This document shows positions 48,201 to 59,747 of a stretch of DNA of 64,000 nt, in pieces. The notes beneath the pieces are model-generated. The model was given only the letters and a program-made list of their open reading frames with translations. It did no database searches and was not told the DNA's origin. The position numbers and the translations under genes are program-made. Every line of letters starts with the position of its first letter. Position 1 is the first letter of the stretch. Origin of the DNA: Hymenolepis diminuta (lineage: Eukaryota > Platyhelminthes > Cestoda > Cyclophyllidea > Hymenolepididae). The stretch is taken from NCBI GenBank assembly GCA_900708905.1, contig CAADRB010000053.1, positions 124,001 to 188,000 of the forward strand. Reading direction: 5' to 3'.

Positions 48201-51200
48201 AGATATAACTGATATTTGTAGGACTGATGACTTTTCAAAGTGATTAGGAAAGTCAAAACATGTCTTGGCAATTAAATGACTATTTAAGTTTCACACTCTT
48301 CAACTTATTTCCAAAAATCTGAAATTAATGAAACTTGTCTCTATGAAAACATTAGAAGCGCAGAAAATATAAAAACAAATATTTAAATGAAAAATAGCCA
48401 TGCAAAGATCATGTAATCTGCTTAATATCATATAAAATAATTATATTTCCTCCATCTTGGAAGAAAGAAAGTGGATTGAAGTGGTAAGACCGATCAAAAT
48501 TAAGTAACCGGTGGAAAAGCATTGAATATCACGGACAGAAGTTTGCCAAGTAATCCAAGTGACGAATAATGAAATTTGAATTTTGGAATGTGAACTACCT
48601 ACTAAGTAAATATTTTACGACTAACAAAAAATTAAATGAAGTAAGACTCATCGATACCTTGACTTTACTATCAACATCTTTTCGATCCTCTCTCTCTTAT
48701 CATTCGTTGGACTTATTGTTTTTCCACAATGGAAAATTGGAAAATTCGTTTGCCTTGCTATGGGTTATAATATTATACCAACGATTAAATAGTTTAGTGA
48801 GAGACAACAAGAAAAACTTACCACTGTTGCATTATGGACAACGATCCACTCACCACCGTACCGTTGGATATTCTTCTTTCCTCTTATTTTTACTAAAATG
48901 CAAAGGAAGACAAAATAAACACGGTAAAGAGAAGAAGCTAAAAGCAAGTTACCTAAATAAGCAAAAGGTAGCATTGAATAAAAGCTTAACATCTGTGTTA
49001 AAAGTTTTTGACAAATTTGGTGCCTTCGAAACAACTGATCTTTTTAGTCTTTCAAACTGGAACGCGAACTTTAGGGGAGATTAGAGACAATAGGAAATAC
49101 TCTAAGTGTGCAAATAATAAACATCGTCATAGCGGCCATTGATCGATGTCTCCGAATTGGTTCAGACAGATGTGAAACAGGTTAGCTACCATGACATATT
49201 AACAAAACGAAACAAGCCAAGGTTAAAACGCATACAAATAATGTTCTAGTTCGCTGGTATAAGTAAGCAACTCACGTTAACTTCGCTTTAACTCTTAGCT
49301 GAACCTTGGAATTTTATCATTGAAATTGAAACTAGGGCTCTTCGATGGATTTTAAACATTTCATCTGTTTTCGTCTACTACATATAAAAGAAGATAATTC
49401 ACATCAGAGATTAAATCTTCTTTAGTGATTTTACAACAAATTATTAATAATTCTTTCTCTCTTCAAGAATTTAGATTGAAAATAGTGTAGGGGTAGCCAC
49501 TAAAGCTGACAGTTAACAACATCAATCGAGCGTTCTAAAAGTAGAACATAAGAGTTATACAGATCAGAGTTTTAGGGAGCAAACCCCGATGAAGATTCGA
49601 GAGAGTAGGATAACGAGTGACGGGAGAGAAGAGGCGTGGAAGCCAGTAGTTGTTTGGTTATATCATGTTTTGTATGAAAGGAGTTTTTATATTAGCCTCA
49701 AAGAAAAAGAGTAGAAGTAGAAAATAAACAGATAGAAATGGTTTCGGACATATGCGTGGGAAATTGAGGTCATCGAAGAGTTAAGCAACGGTCAACTTAA
49801 TTCGCTTGCCTCGCTAATTAAAATAAGCAACTTAAGGACACACTATCGTTCTATACGAGAACTTGAGGTCACCGGAGAATTAAATGCCACCGCGAGAACG
49901 AGACAAGTTAACTTTCAAGAGTTAGTAAACACGTAGTGATTCACGTTCCAATGGTAAGATAACTTGTTTAAAAAAGTTCCAATTGCTATCAATGATTACA
50001 ATCATACGGAAAGAATGAATTTGGGAAAGAAGAACAGAATTTTTAGACTTGATTGCTGAAATACCAGATTCGATTTTATTTTAGGATCTTTTAGATCGAG
50101 ATTTATGGGATCGTTAGAGTCGATCTATCAGCCCATAGTTCAGAGGTTAATAAAAATGTCTTTTTAAAAATGTATGAATTCTTTTCTGAATGCAATTATT
50201 CGAAATATTTTTGTCTATAAGTCAGCTTTAATGACATTTAATAATCTACGACTGAGATTGCACAAAAGTTTAAGGCAGAGTGGTAATTGCAGAGTACGAG
50301 CTAAGATCTATCGGCATTAAACATATTTTTCAGTTTTGTATTTAAAGCAAACACCAGAAGCATACATAATCGAAACCATTAAACAACTGATGGATATCAC
50401 CTGTTAGAGTTTAGACAGCAGAAAAGGCCTATTCAGCAATGACAGGACTAAATTAGTCAAAAGAAAGCAATTTGACAAGCAGATTCTACTGAAATATTTA
50501 AGTAGAAAGTGTCTTACAATAAGAATGAAAAATTACTCACATCGATAGGAGACACTGGGTGCAGTCAGAATGACGGTGGCTCCATATTCATCTTCCAGCC
50601 TTTGTCGAAAAACATCCATGTGTAGAAGACCCAGGAACCCCAACCTCCACCCAGCACCCAACGCTGGGCTGTAAACAAACAAGAACATGAACTTAACGTT
50701 CAAAGCAAAAAACCTACTGATTCTCTGGGCTGCATTGAGCACTTGGATCATTGAGGCAGAGTTTTTCAAGAGCCAATCCCAAGTCCTGATGATCTTTGCC
50801 TTGATGGACAGGAAAAACACCCGCGTAGACCATTGGTTTTGTAGGCTCGACATAATCAACCGCAGTGGGTTTGACTTCTCCAGAGTAGAAGACATCACCA
50901 GTTATAACTTCGGAGGGGGATTTAATGCCCATTGTGGCGAAACCCACTTGTCCAGCATATCTGAAGAAAGATAAAAATAAAGTTGTAATCAAACCCAAAA
51001 AAGACCAAAATGAAGGGTGAAACAGGGGATTCTGTGCAAAAAAAAATGAGATGATTTTTAGAATTCACATTTGAGATGCAGTAAGGGGAATTATTTTGGA
51101 AGAACATCAGTGGTTCTTTAAATACCAGGAAACAGCGACTTATACGCTTTGCTTACAGAACGGTACGAGCTAGAAACTCGTCAGTGCAGATTTAATGTCT

Positions 51201-53137
51201 TTAACAATCACTAAAATCTGCTATCAGGTCCACATAGTACCTGAGAATTGAAATTTCATATTAGAAAATCACCCAGATTTTTAAGAAAAATGTGAAATAA
51301 CATGATAAACATAAATCATTTCCCTAAAGTATACAGGTAACTATGCGATCAACGCGCATGACTGCCAAATCAGAGGCTACAAGATAGATGTTCTATGCAC
51401 ATAGAGAGATTCAGATGACCAATTCTGGCCAACAAGAGGAGTGATGAAAGACGGTCTTTATCAGAACGCCTTAAGAACACCCTTACTCTACCCTATTCAA
51501 ATGTCATTAATACTTTCCTTACAGTTCACCCTGAATGAGCTGTGAAAGTCTCATCTACCTGTTATTAGTTTTAAAAGCGATACGAATAAATCGAAGTGCC
51601 ATAACTTGTCAGTCAACAAGCTCTGAATATCATACATATAGTCTGACCCATAGACCTGGGAGTCAAACCATCAAATTTGAACAGTGAACCATACGCCTTG
51701 TGAGATTTTGGACAAAAAAATGCTTCCAGAATTCAAAGTAAGATCCGTGATGTCCTGACTGCATTACTGACATCTTCTTGACCCCCTCCTCCATTTCAAA
51801 GCTAATTGAACCCGATTGCTGTTCCGCTCATTTAGAAGCTCTTCCATGATTAAAACTTGTAAAGATTTATTACTATGCCATGAACAATAACAAAACCAAT
51901 GGGCTTGTAAAGTAATTCGAAAAATATAACCTTTATGTCCGAAAGATCTCATACAACTCAAATTATTTTACTTTTTATGAAAATAAATACGGATGAGATT
52001 AAAGGAAATTCTGAAATCAATATACATGTTGCTACTATTCTTGCCATCTGAATTACTTTAGTTACTAACAAAAATTGATTTTAGACTGGGATATTTCATT
52101 AAATTTTACGAATAACTTTATTTAAAGTAATCACAAAGTTATTACTTACAATGCCTCAACAGGCCTCTCATCTGGAGCAAAGATCCCAACTTCCTTCACC
52201 TTATAAACTCGATCGTTTCGAAGAAGCCGAAATTCCATTCCTATAAAGGTAAAATAAAATTTAAAAAAGAAAAGAAAAAGGGAGAGAACGAACCTTTAGA
52301 TAGGACTCCACCACGCACAAGGATGGTAACAACAGTCCCTCGAAAAGCATGATGTTCCGAATCAATAATTACACAATTTGTGATCCCATTATCCAGGGCG
52401 TCAGCAACCTTAGGACTGGGGAAAAACAAATTAATAAATAAACATCTAATTTCAAACCTCTTCCCCTCCATGATAAGAGTTGTGATGATATCTTCGACAT
52501 TCTTGCCCAGTTTTGCAGACACAGTAAGAACGTCCCGTGGTTCAATACTAAGAAGGCTCTTCAATTGTTCCTTAACTTTTTCAGGATTGGCTGTGGGAAG
52601 GTCAATTTTATTCAACACGGGAACGACTTTCAAGCCACGAGAAGAGGCAAAGTGGAAAGTAGCTAGGGTTTGAGCCATCACACCCTCAGAAGCATCAACT
52701 AAGAGAACTGCGTTGTCACAAGCAACTAGAGAACGTTTCACCTCGTAAGAAAAGTCGCTATGACCCGGAGTATCGATCAGATTGAGGAGGTAGGTTTGTC
52801 CTTCAAATGGGCACATCAAGGCGGCAGATTGGGCTTTGACTGTTATTCCGCGCTCTCGTTCTACGCTGAGCTTGTCCAGAACTTGAGCATTGAGACCACA
52901 TTTAGCAATAGCCCCAGTGTATTCGAGTAATCGATCAGCTAAGGTGCTCTTTCCATGATCAACATGGGCTATAATCGCGAAATTTCGAATCTTATCTGGC
53001 GTGAACTGGTCTAGAATTAGAGGCTTCCGAGTGAATGAAAATAACTTGTATACCTTGGGGGATTCAGAGAGAGAACGTTTCAAAATAAAAGACAGCAGCC
53101 AACTTTTATGAAAGACAGATGTGATATTACGAACCAT
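42257..53137 (-). CDS. GUF1: GUF1, mitochondrial EF4/LepA GTPase, ten exons
   Basis: GUF1 is the mitochondrial LepA/EF4 translational GTPase that acts on ribosomes. Minus-strand exons: 53137-52458, 52415-52294, 52240-52150, 50960-50718, 50668-50541, 48892-48822, 46856-46627, 46536-46491, 43767-43555, 42388-42257; 1956 nt, 651 residues, phases all agree. The N-terminus is basic and Ser-rich with no acidic residue before residue 24, as for mitochondrial import. G motifs: AHVDHGKST (57-65), ERERGIT (93-99), DTPGH (122-126), NKID (176-179), SAK (207-209). Later blocks are [38 protein letters not shown], then the LepA-specific C-terminal domain ([54 protein letters not shown]). The 71-nt exon 6 was found by phase and by VVHNATV joining PDSIVEAY. 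In the usual YGGD motif of the C-terminal domain this protein has HAAD. Divergent to the COP9 subunit gene. Confidence 0.96.
42389..43554 (-). other. GUF1 intron 9
   Basis: 1166 nt, GTACGT to TTTCAG. No repeat or other gene recognised. Confidence 0.7.
43768..46490 (-). other. GUF1 intron 8
   Basis: 2723 nt, GTAAGC to CTCTAG, the longest GUF1 intron. It contains an R3 copy near its 5' end (46095-46440) and otherwise unremarkable AT-rich sequence. Confidence 0.7.
46095..46440 (+). repeat. dispersed repeat R3
   Basis: ACGAATAATGAAATTTAAG, then TGATCCCCTCACCTTGTCAT, CAACCGATTTCAGTTACTTC and CCCACAATGAAAAACTG. The 5' part also shares TTGGAAGAAAACAATGAATTG with the copy at 48400-48790, so the full element is at least about 350 bp. 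Confidence 0.7.
47905..48100 (+). repeat. SINE-like repeat R2
   Basis: In GUF1 intron 6, antisense to the gene. GTGCTAAGCTGCCCATTTGC head, TACGAGTTCGATGTGTACC B-box-like block, GGGCGCACCCAGTCAGCGGA, CAACTGCACTGATTAAATC, then a second GAGTTCGAATTTCTTATCAG block. Confidence 0.6.
48400..48790 (+). repeat. dispersed repeat R3, longest copy
   Basis: TTGGAAGAAAGAAAGTGGAT, ACGAATAATGAAATTTGAAT, CTTTTCGATCCTCTCTCTC, TTTTTCCACAATGGAAAATT and TTTGCCTTGCTATGGGTTAT. The plus-strand open frame 48569-49084 starts inside this repeat and is not a gene; its far end overlaps GUF1 exon 6 on the other strand. Confidence 0.7.
51590..51870 (+). repeat. dispersed repeat R3
   Basis: In GUF1 intron 3. TGCCATAACTTGTCAGTCAAC at the 5' side, then CATCTTCTTGACCCCCTCCT, AACCCGATTGCTGTTCCGC, TTCCATGATTAAAACTTG and TTACTATGCCATGA. 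More diverged than the other copies. Confidence 0.5.
52416..52457 (-). other. 42-nt stopless GUF1 microintron
   Basis: GTTTGAAATT to TTTTTCCCCAG in the transcript direction. Its length is a multiple of three and it has no in-frame stop, so unspliced transcripts would still read through, adding 14 mostly hydrophobic residues between GK and SPKVADA. Family alignment favours removal: no such insert is usual between the GTPase domain and domain II. Confidence 0.75.
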
Positions 53138-53692
53138 AATGCTAGATTTACTCTAACCGGGTCATAATTTTCTGTAAATAATAACAGGTAAAATAGAGGG
53201 TGAAAAGCACGACAAATAATATTAATTACCGAACAATATTTACGAGACACTAAAGAATGAAAGTATTAAACCTAATGCTATAAAAATATGAGGATGGGGA
53301 AAACCACATTTTATGGCCTTTAGAACAACCTCTCGGTTAGCAATCTGATTAAAGAAGAGTTTTGCAGATTTAGATATGTAACAAGCCCCTCGATAAATTA
53401 AAAGTTAGTTTAAAAAAATAAGCGGCATAGAAAGCTATCAAAAAATTTGATTTAGACATTGCAATCTCATGGGTGTAGGCATTCAAATACTAAATTATTT
53501 CAAAATGTTTTCATTAAGATCATCATGTGCAGTGTAAAGAAAATGTGGTCAATGAAATAGAAAGTAGAATTATTTAATAATGAAAAACAATATACATTAA
53601 CCACTTCTCTCAGGTATTTACTTAAAAATCATTCACAATGACCTTGCATTCAGTTGGTCAATGTCAATAAATCGGTTTTTATCTTCTACGAA
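53138..53692. promoter_or_regulatory. shared 5' region of GUF1 and COPS7
   Basis: 555 bp between two divergent start codons, so probably a bidirectional promoter region. Acceptor-like sites lie in it: TTATTTACAG about 34 nt before the GUF1 ATG, and GCATTCAG about 42 nt before the COPS7 ATG. An upstream ATG at about 53662 opens a short frame that overlaps the COPS7 start in another frame. No specific factor site is claimed. Confidence 0.5.
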
Positions 53693-55876
53693 ATGGCATC
53701 AATTACTATTCCCGAAGAGATAATAAAGAAAGCCACAGAAGCACCGAGTAAGACTTTTCATATGTTTTTCAAATTTAATAACATATAGGTATCCATATAT
53801 TGTGTTACTGATTTTTGTTATTTACCGGTGCTCAATTCATTCTATTGATTTCACTTCCTAAATATTTAATTTCTCACTCGATATAATAGAAATATTTGAA
53901 ACTGGGATACTTATTTTGTATTTATTTGAATTATATATTCTCTCCTGTCTTTAGAATCTCTGATTTTTTGGTAATTACAACGTGACCAACTTCTTTGAAT
54001 CTTGTATTTTTTTCCTAATATTTTGTGGTTTTCTTTATTGCTTACCTAATTTTAAGATGTGTTCACCTTCGCTGAACTGCGCGATGTAGATTGCATTAAA
54101 GCTTTGGCTCCAAATTCCCAGTTAATCAATTTACTTGATCTCTTCTGCTATGGATCTTACGGGGACCACAAAGGTGCCCCAATTCCCCCCCTTTCCGACC
54201 TTCAAATTCGCAAACTTCGTCTTTTGACAATCCTTTCGGCATGTGAGTATCGTCACAACATTTCCTATGATGATCTGTTGAAGAGTCTCGAGCTCACCTC
54301 ACTTAGAGAATTAGAAGACCTTATAATCGAACTAATATATGCAGATGCAATTGTTGGAAAACTTAATCAGCAAAAGCGAGTTCTCTTAATTGAATCAGCC
54401 ATTGGTCGGGACTTCAAACAGGATGATGTAAGATAATGGGTTGATGCCTGTAAACATGAGTTTTGTCCGAAAAATTTTGTGAGTCGCATTTTTCTAGCTT
54501 CCAAAGGTGAAATCCGACCTTGATTCCTGGTGCAACAGGGTTAACAATTCTTTGAAGGAGTTAGCCGATAATTTAAACACCGCATCAACTTGTAAAGCTG
54601 AATATTTGGCTACTAAATCGGCCGAATCTGCTAGTACCAATAATAACGCCGCTCAGGTCATCGAGATAATGGAGGTCAGTTTGGGAGCCTATCTTTTTTC
54701 CTATTTCTACTGAAGTACCAATAGTAGTATTGAATTTTTAGGTTGACACCGGTGTTGGTGACGAAGAATCAAACTCAATTCCCGAACCTTCTACTTCGCT
54801 CAACGATAAAGGTCGAAGGATTACCACACGAGTACTTCAGAAGGGTCGCAAAGTATGAAAATAATATTGTGAATTGACTTCGTGTTCTAGAGACCTGTAC
54901 AAAGTTATCATTTCTAACTCACTAATAAATTCACTTTGCTTTGAAAAATTTCTCATCTTCACAGTGGTGAGGAAGTGGCCCGAATAATTTGACCAAGATA
55001 ACACTGTTATTGCTATTTGGTAGTGAGAGAAAGACGTACTTTACGATCGGATTATGATAGTAAGCGCGAAGTAAGTTGAGAAGTGATCGTGGTATTTGTC
55101 CATTTATTATGCTTCTCGGATAAGTAAATGCATAAATATGCCTGAGAGGAAATGGTCCGGAAGAATGGGAATTAAGTTTAATCAACTGAGTTGAATTTCT
55201 TTATTTCCCAGCTCAGATGGATACATGCAGCTGGTTTGTTCCAAAAATGTACAGTACAGTATCACCTAACTAAACGCATTTGGCAACTAAAATGGGTATT
55301 CACTTTTGTAAGACTGAATAAGTATAGGTAAACCGTATTTTTTTAAGTCCAAAATAGAACGCCACGGTACAACATCTAGCAGAGAGTAGTTTTTCAAACC
55401 TTTTTAACAATTAAAAATAATTACGAAAGCATTCACATTTGAATTTTCGCATAAATTATGAAAGAAACATTACCAGGCAATTAAAACAGACTCTATTCAA
55501 ACAGTTGTTGAGGAGTTTGCAGAAATTACATTGCGAACTCCCCGACATAATTATCAATTTAGCTAAAATAAGCTTGTATAAAGATTACTAATATTCCGCA
55601 GAATTAAGCACCACAACTAATTGTGTAGTTTGTAAGGAATTATTCAAAATATATAATATAATCCCATTTGCTACAATTTAATTAGATTGTAAAATTTTGA
55701 AATCATTATATCTGAAAGCAACCAATTTTTATTAGTAGACTGATTTTATTTAATTCGATTTATTGACATCTAAATTTAAATTATTTCCTATCCGCACACA
55801 GCTCAAATTACGGACCAAAATTGAGAATTCAACAGGCGACCTTGTGAAAATTGCGGAAATAGATTTGAAGGAGTAA
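53693..55876 (+). CDS. COPS7: COP9 signalosome subunit 7
   Basis: Subunit 7 is a PCI-domain scaffold of the COP9 signalosome, which removes NEDD8 from cullins. Exons: 53693-53747, 54057-54427, 54498-54674, 54742-54852, and a proposed last exon 55802-55876. The first four give 238 residues: N-terminal IPEEIIKKATEAP, the helical repeat with FCYGSYGDHKGAP, and the PCI winged-helix part with LKSLELTSLRELEDLIIELIY, YADAIVGKLNQQKR and SAIGRDFKQDD, all close to human COPS7A/B, then a helix LPKVKSDLDSWCNRVNNSL. After KGRK the frame either ends at once (K-V-stop at 54858, 239 residues) or splices at GTATGA to a 75-nt exon preceded by CCGCACACAG that reads LKLRTKIENSTGDLVKI and stops (262 residues, closer to the human 264-275). 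Each end has its own AATAAA downstream. The family call is firm, the end is open. Confidence 0.92.
54924..54929 (+). promoter_or_regulatory. candidate proximal poly(A) signal of COPS7
   Basis: AATAAA 66 nt after the read-through stop at 54858. Confidence 0.4.
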
Positions 55877-55889
55877 GGTTGATGTGGTA

Positions 55890-58800
55890 AAATATTTATC
55901 GGACCTATTTTAGGAAAAAACTAACGTCGGTGCTTATTCTCCAGTTTTTTTCTCTTGTGCATAGTTAACGAAAGTAACATATTCGAAATCGACAAAAAAA
56001 TACACAATCTTAAAATACCAAAATGTGGTGAATTTAAGAATGATAAAAGAATAAAGGGCAAGTTGTAATCTTTTATATTTTATCACTCACTATCTAATTT
56101 TTCCTTTGTATATACGAAAGACCCTAATTCAACTATTGTAAAATTCCCTAAGTAGCAAAGAATTAATTCTGAAATTATAATACAAATCTAATTTGATATA
56201 ACATAAACTGTACAAATTCGCATAAATAATAATTCGAAAAACCCTTACTTTCCCAATATATCTCCAGATAGACAGTATTGTTCGAAACATAAGGAATATT
56301 ATTAAAGTTACAGCAAAAAAGAACAAAAGAACCGAACATATATATATATATATAATAGGAAAACCTTGAAAGTCATATTTATTTTGGCAAAATAAAATAT
56401 GTTACTTGTTTGACCCATCTCTTTAGAGAACAATTTTTTTTCAATTTGCAACTAGGATAATAATTATTTTTATTCAATTTGCAAAAATGTTTTGCGATTA
56501 AAATGGCGTACGAGATTTTACTATTTATCTATTTTGGTGGTTAGCAAAGCATCTCGATGATTACTGTTAAAGTACGGGAAAAAATACATTGAAAAGGCAC
56601 TTTACTTACAAAATCTATTTTCAATACTGTGGAATTTATTTCAAAATTATTATAGTTCGGACTTCAAACATTAGTTCATCTTTAAAGGTAAATAAAGCAA
56701 ACAACTATTTAAATCAAGTTAGTTCCACATCTTTTACGATCTATACGCCGATATTCCAGCAAAGAAGAAGGGAAAAAAGTCTCTTTATTATTCTAACTCA
56801 TGTGCAAAATTTCGTAATTCATATTAGTCCGTGTAAGCAACATACAATATATAGGAGGGAAACATAAAATGAAGTATCACTTGCATCAAGGGAAATAGTT
56901 AATAATTATTCATAGTTATAATCCCACTTTGAAAATATCATAAAAACAGTCAACGCAGACAAATAAAACAACAGATTTACGTGGTGTATTGTTAGCTTAT
57001 GTGCAAGTACCACTATCAAAGTTAATGTATAGATGAAAGAAACCCAAATTTACCGAAGGATCCGAATACAGAAGAAACGACATATGGAACATTTGGCGTA
57101 AAAAGTTTCATTTTTTATGGATTAACAGGCATGAAATCGGGATTAAAATTCTTAACTTCTTTACATAAAACATGATTTAACAAAAGTACGTTGCTGGAAA
57201 AAAATGGAAAGGACATTTGTTTAGTACCTGAATGTTGGGAAGATATCAAAATTTCCTTAGGCACGATAGAAGAAACACTTTCAAGTATGAAACTGATTTT
57301 GACGGTCAAATTATAGTTCAGCCACAATTTCATAGATGAAGAGGCATAAACATAAGAAGTTGTTCCATTTTGCATCATTAAGTTGACTGCTGATTCTTCC
57401 GAGAAATAGAAGGCTTCTCTTTGAGCCACTGTAAAATGTCTTCATTATTCTCCGTTGCTAAAACGCCTAAGCCGTCGGGTACCAGAAATTATAAAGAAAC
57501 CTAACACGAGTTACGGATTAGAGTTAAATATGAACCAGGTCTAGCTTCACAATCATTCTCATTGTAGAAATTATACACACTTGTCCAATCTTATAGGTGT
57601 TTACTTCCTTCATCCAAGAGTAGAAAGGAATGACCTTGCAATTACGTCATATTATAATCAGTCAGAGGGCGCTGATTGTCGGCTGTAACAGAGGGAAGGA
57701 AATCTTTCCTTTGACCGTTATCTCAAAGAAGAAAACAACCAACAGTGTCTATTTCTCTCTCTAAAAGCACAAATCTTTATCGCAAAGGAATTTAAGCAAA
57801 AACATTGAGATAAAAATTAGCCAAAATGATAAGAGTGCATACTCTACTGAGTTGAATAGTAAAGACGTAAATTTTCCGAATCTCACGAACTAATCCCCCT
57901 ACCCTTTCACATTCCATTAAAGCATTTCTTGCACTTATTTAAGGGAAAAAGAAAAGTCTATCTAAATAAGATCTGCAAATTTGGAAACTAACTAAAAGCG
58001 AATATATGAGAAATCAGAATAAACAAAAAACAATACCTTTAATAATATGATTCGAGAGACAGAAAGAGAGGCGGATTGAACGCGCAGACAAACGAATGGG
58101 AAAGTAGTCCACAAATCAACACCAGTTTGAAACATTAGACGGTACCAAAATAAAACATCGCATGAAAGGATGGATCATGTTTGAATAAAGTAGGAACCCG
58201 AATTCTTGACAATACTCTTCAAATTCTCACTTTCCGCATATGGATTTGGGTTATTCTGGAAATAAGAGAAATGACAGATACACTACGGAATGGTAGAGAA
58301 ATGAGGAATTTAAGATTAGAGAATAGAACATTTATCCAAAATTGGTGTCTTTGGTCATTTTTTTGCCACCTCATTTGTCAACAGAGATAGAGTTTAAATC
58401 AGAAGCTGATTCCTTAAGTCGATGTTAAAATTGTACGAAAGGGGGAAAAAACACTTATTGAATGTTTTACAAACAGAAAATCTACTGATGCACACGTCTG
58501 AATAGTTATTGATTTCGGATTCGGCGCACATCCATTGAGTTAAAGGACCAACTGTAATGATAAATATATCTATTGGAACAGTTACAGAATACATTCTTTA
58601 TGTCTGAGTTGTACAATGGGTTTGGAATTTGGATTGAAATAAATAGTTGCGTAGGAAGCTGATTGTGATTTCAGCTTAAACGAGACTTTATTTTTCTATT
58701 TAAATTTGTCAAGTACTATATTTTTATTACCATGGTGATATTTAAAGGCATAAAATAAACCATAATATGCATTAGCGACTGATTGAATTGTGTCTGGTTT

Positions 58801-59550
58801 TACCGAAGTCCTCAAGGGGTATGTGTTGTTCTGGATAGGGTTAAGGATTAGGTTTGATTATATAACCATATAAAACTTCCATTCCAACTGCAATTTTAAA
58901 TTCAGCAACTATACAGAACACAAATAAATTGAACTCAACAAATAGTTGATGTATCATTGTATTTTCTTAGGATTCTGCAAAAAATCTATGAGGTCTTTGA
59001 TAAAATGTCAAAATTTTCTGTTCCTCTGATAAATAGACTAATTTTTCACTATTTGTGATACGGTGAGATCATTTTGGAAAACAACCTCCCATTTTCCAAA
59101 CAAGACAATAAAAGTGCGATCTATTTCAGGTTTATAGTGAAACTCACCTGTTCGCTGAACCAGGAATTCTGCAGACGGTTGAAAAAAGGAAACAGCCGAG
59201 ACTTCAGTTTGTGAATCATCACGAACATTAGCGCGCCGTGCCTGAAGCCCCGGAGGACGCTTATATTAGCACTGTGAAGAGTCGTATATGAAGGATGGGA
59301 AAACGATAGGAAAAAGGAGAAAAGGCTATTTTTTAGACTATTAAGACTGTGAAAGTTTTCTTGTTTTCATCTCTGCCTCTAAGCTTCCTCAATAAATCTT
59401 TTAGCCTAAATAATATATCTATGCTCTTCGCCTATTTTTTAATAGGATGCATTTCACTGCACAGATATTTTGAGAAAAGACTCTTGATACAAGTCGAGAA
59501 TTCCTACATTTTCTATTTTCATGGGTGGTTGCACGATTATAACTCCCGAT
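55890..59550. other. gene-free stretch with one coding-like frame
   Basis: Includes a TA microsatellite at about 56339-56354. The minus-strand frame 57115-57429 (104 codons) has coding-like composition (SEESAVNLMMQNGTTSYVY) and a GTACT donor-like site after about residue 66, but no family is recognised. An overlapping minus frame just upstream (about 57400-57490) reads VPDGLGVLATENNEDILQWL. Both may be remnants of one decayed frame. The rest shows nothing. Confidence 0.45.
56050..56055 (+). promoter_or_regulatory. candidate distal poly(A) signal of COPS7
   Basis: AATAAA about 175 nt after the stop of the proposed last exon. Confidence 0.4.
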
Positions 59551-59554
59551 CCAT

Positions 59555-59735
59555 TTAGGAAAGCATTTTCCAATATCCCATTTAGGTGAGTAAGGGGTTG
59601 CATTAAGCAGCCTCCACGTAAAGAAGCTCGAATTCTACTATTGTTTTTATTAGCCATACTTAATCAATGCGGCTGACCATTCCGTTCACTGAGTGTGCAC
59701 TAACGGCAAACGAATCCACGAACTCTGAATAGAAT
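59555..59735 (-). repeat. SINE-like repeat R2, inverted copy
   Basis: The reverse complement has GTGCACACTCAGTGAACGGA, TGGTCAGCCGCATTGATTAA and TATGGCTAATAAAAAC; the plus strand begins CCATTTAGGAAAGCATTTTCC, matching CCATTTAGGAAAGCGTTCC of the copy at 5700-5845. The two inverted copies share both ends, so the element is about 150-180 bp. Confidence 0.65.
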
Positions 59736-59747
59736 TATTTTTCTAAA

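Noticed and set aside
48569..49084. 171-codon plus-strand open frame
   Set aside because: It starts inside repeat R3 and its distal part is antisense to GUF1 exon 6; no motif.
50687..50974. Plus-strand frame over GUF1 exon 4
   Set aside because: Antisense shadow of a strongly conserved GUF1 exon.
56339..56354. TA run as a possible regulatory element
   Set aside because: Simple microsatellite in a gene-free region.
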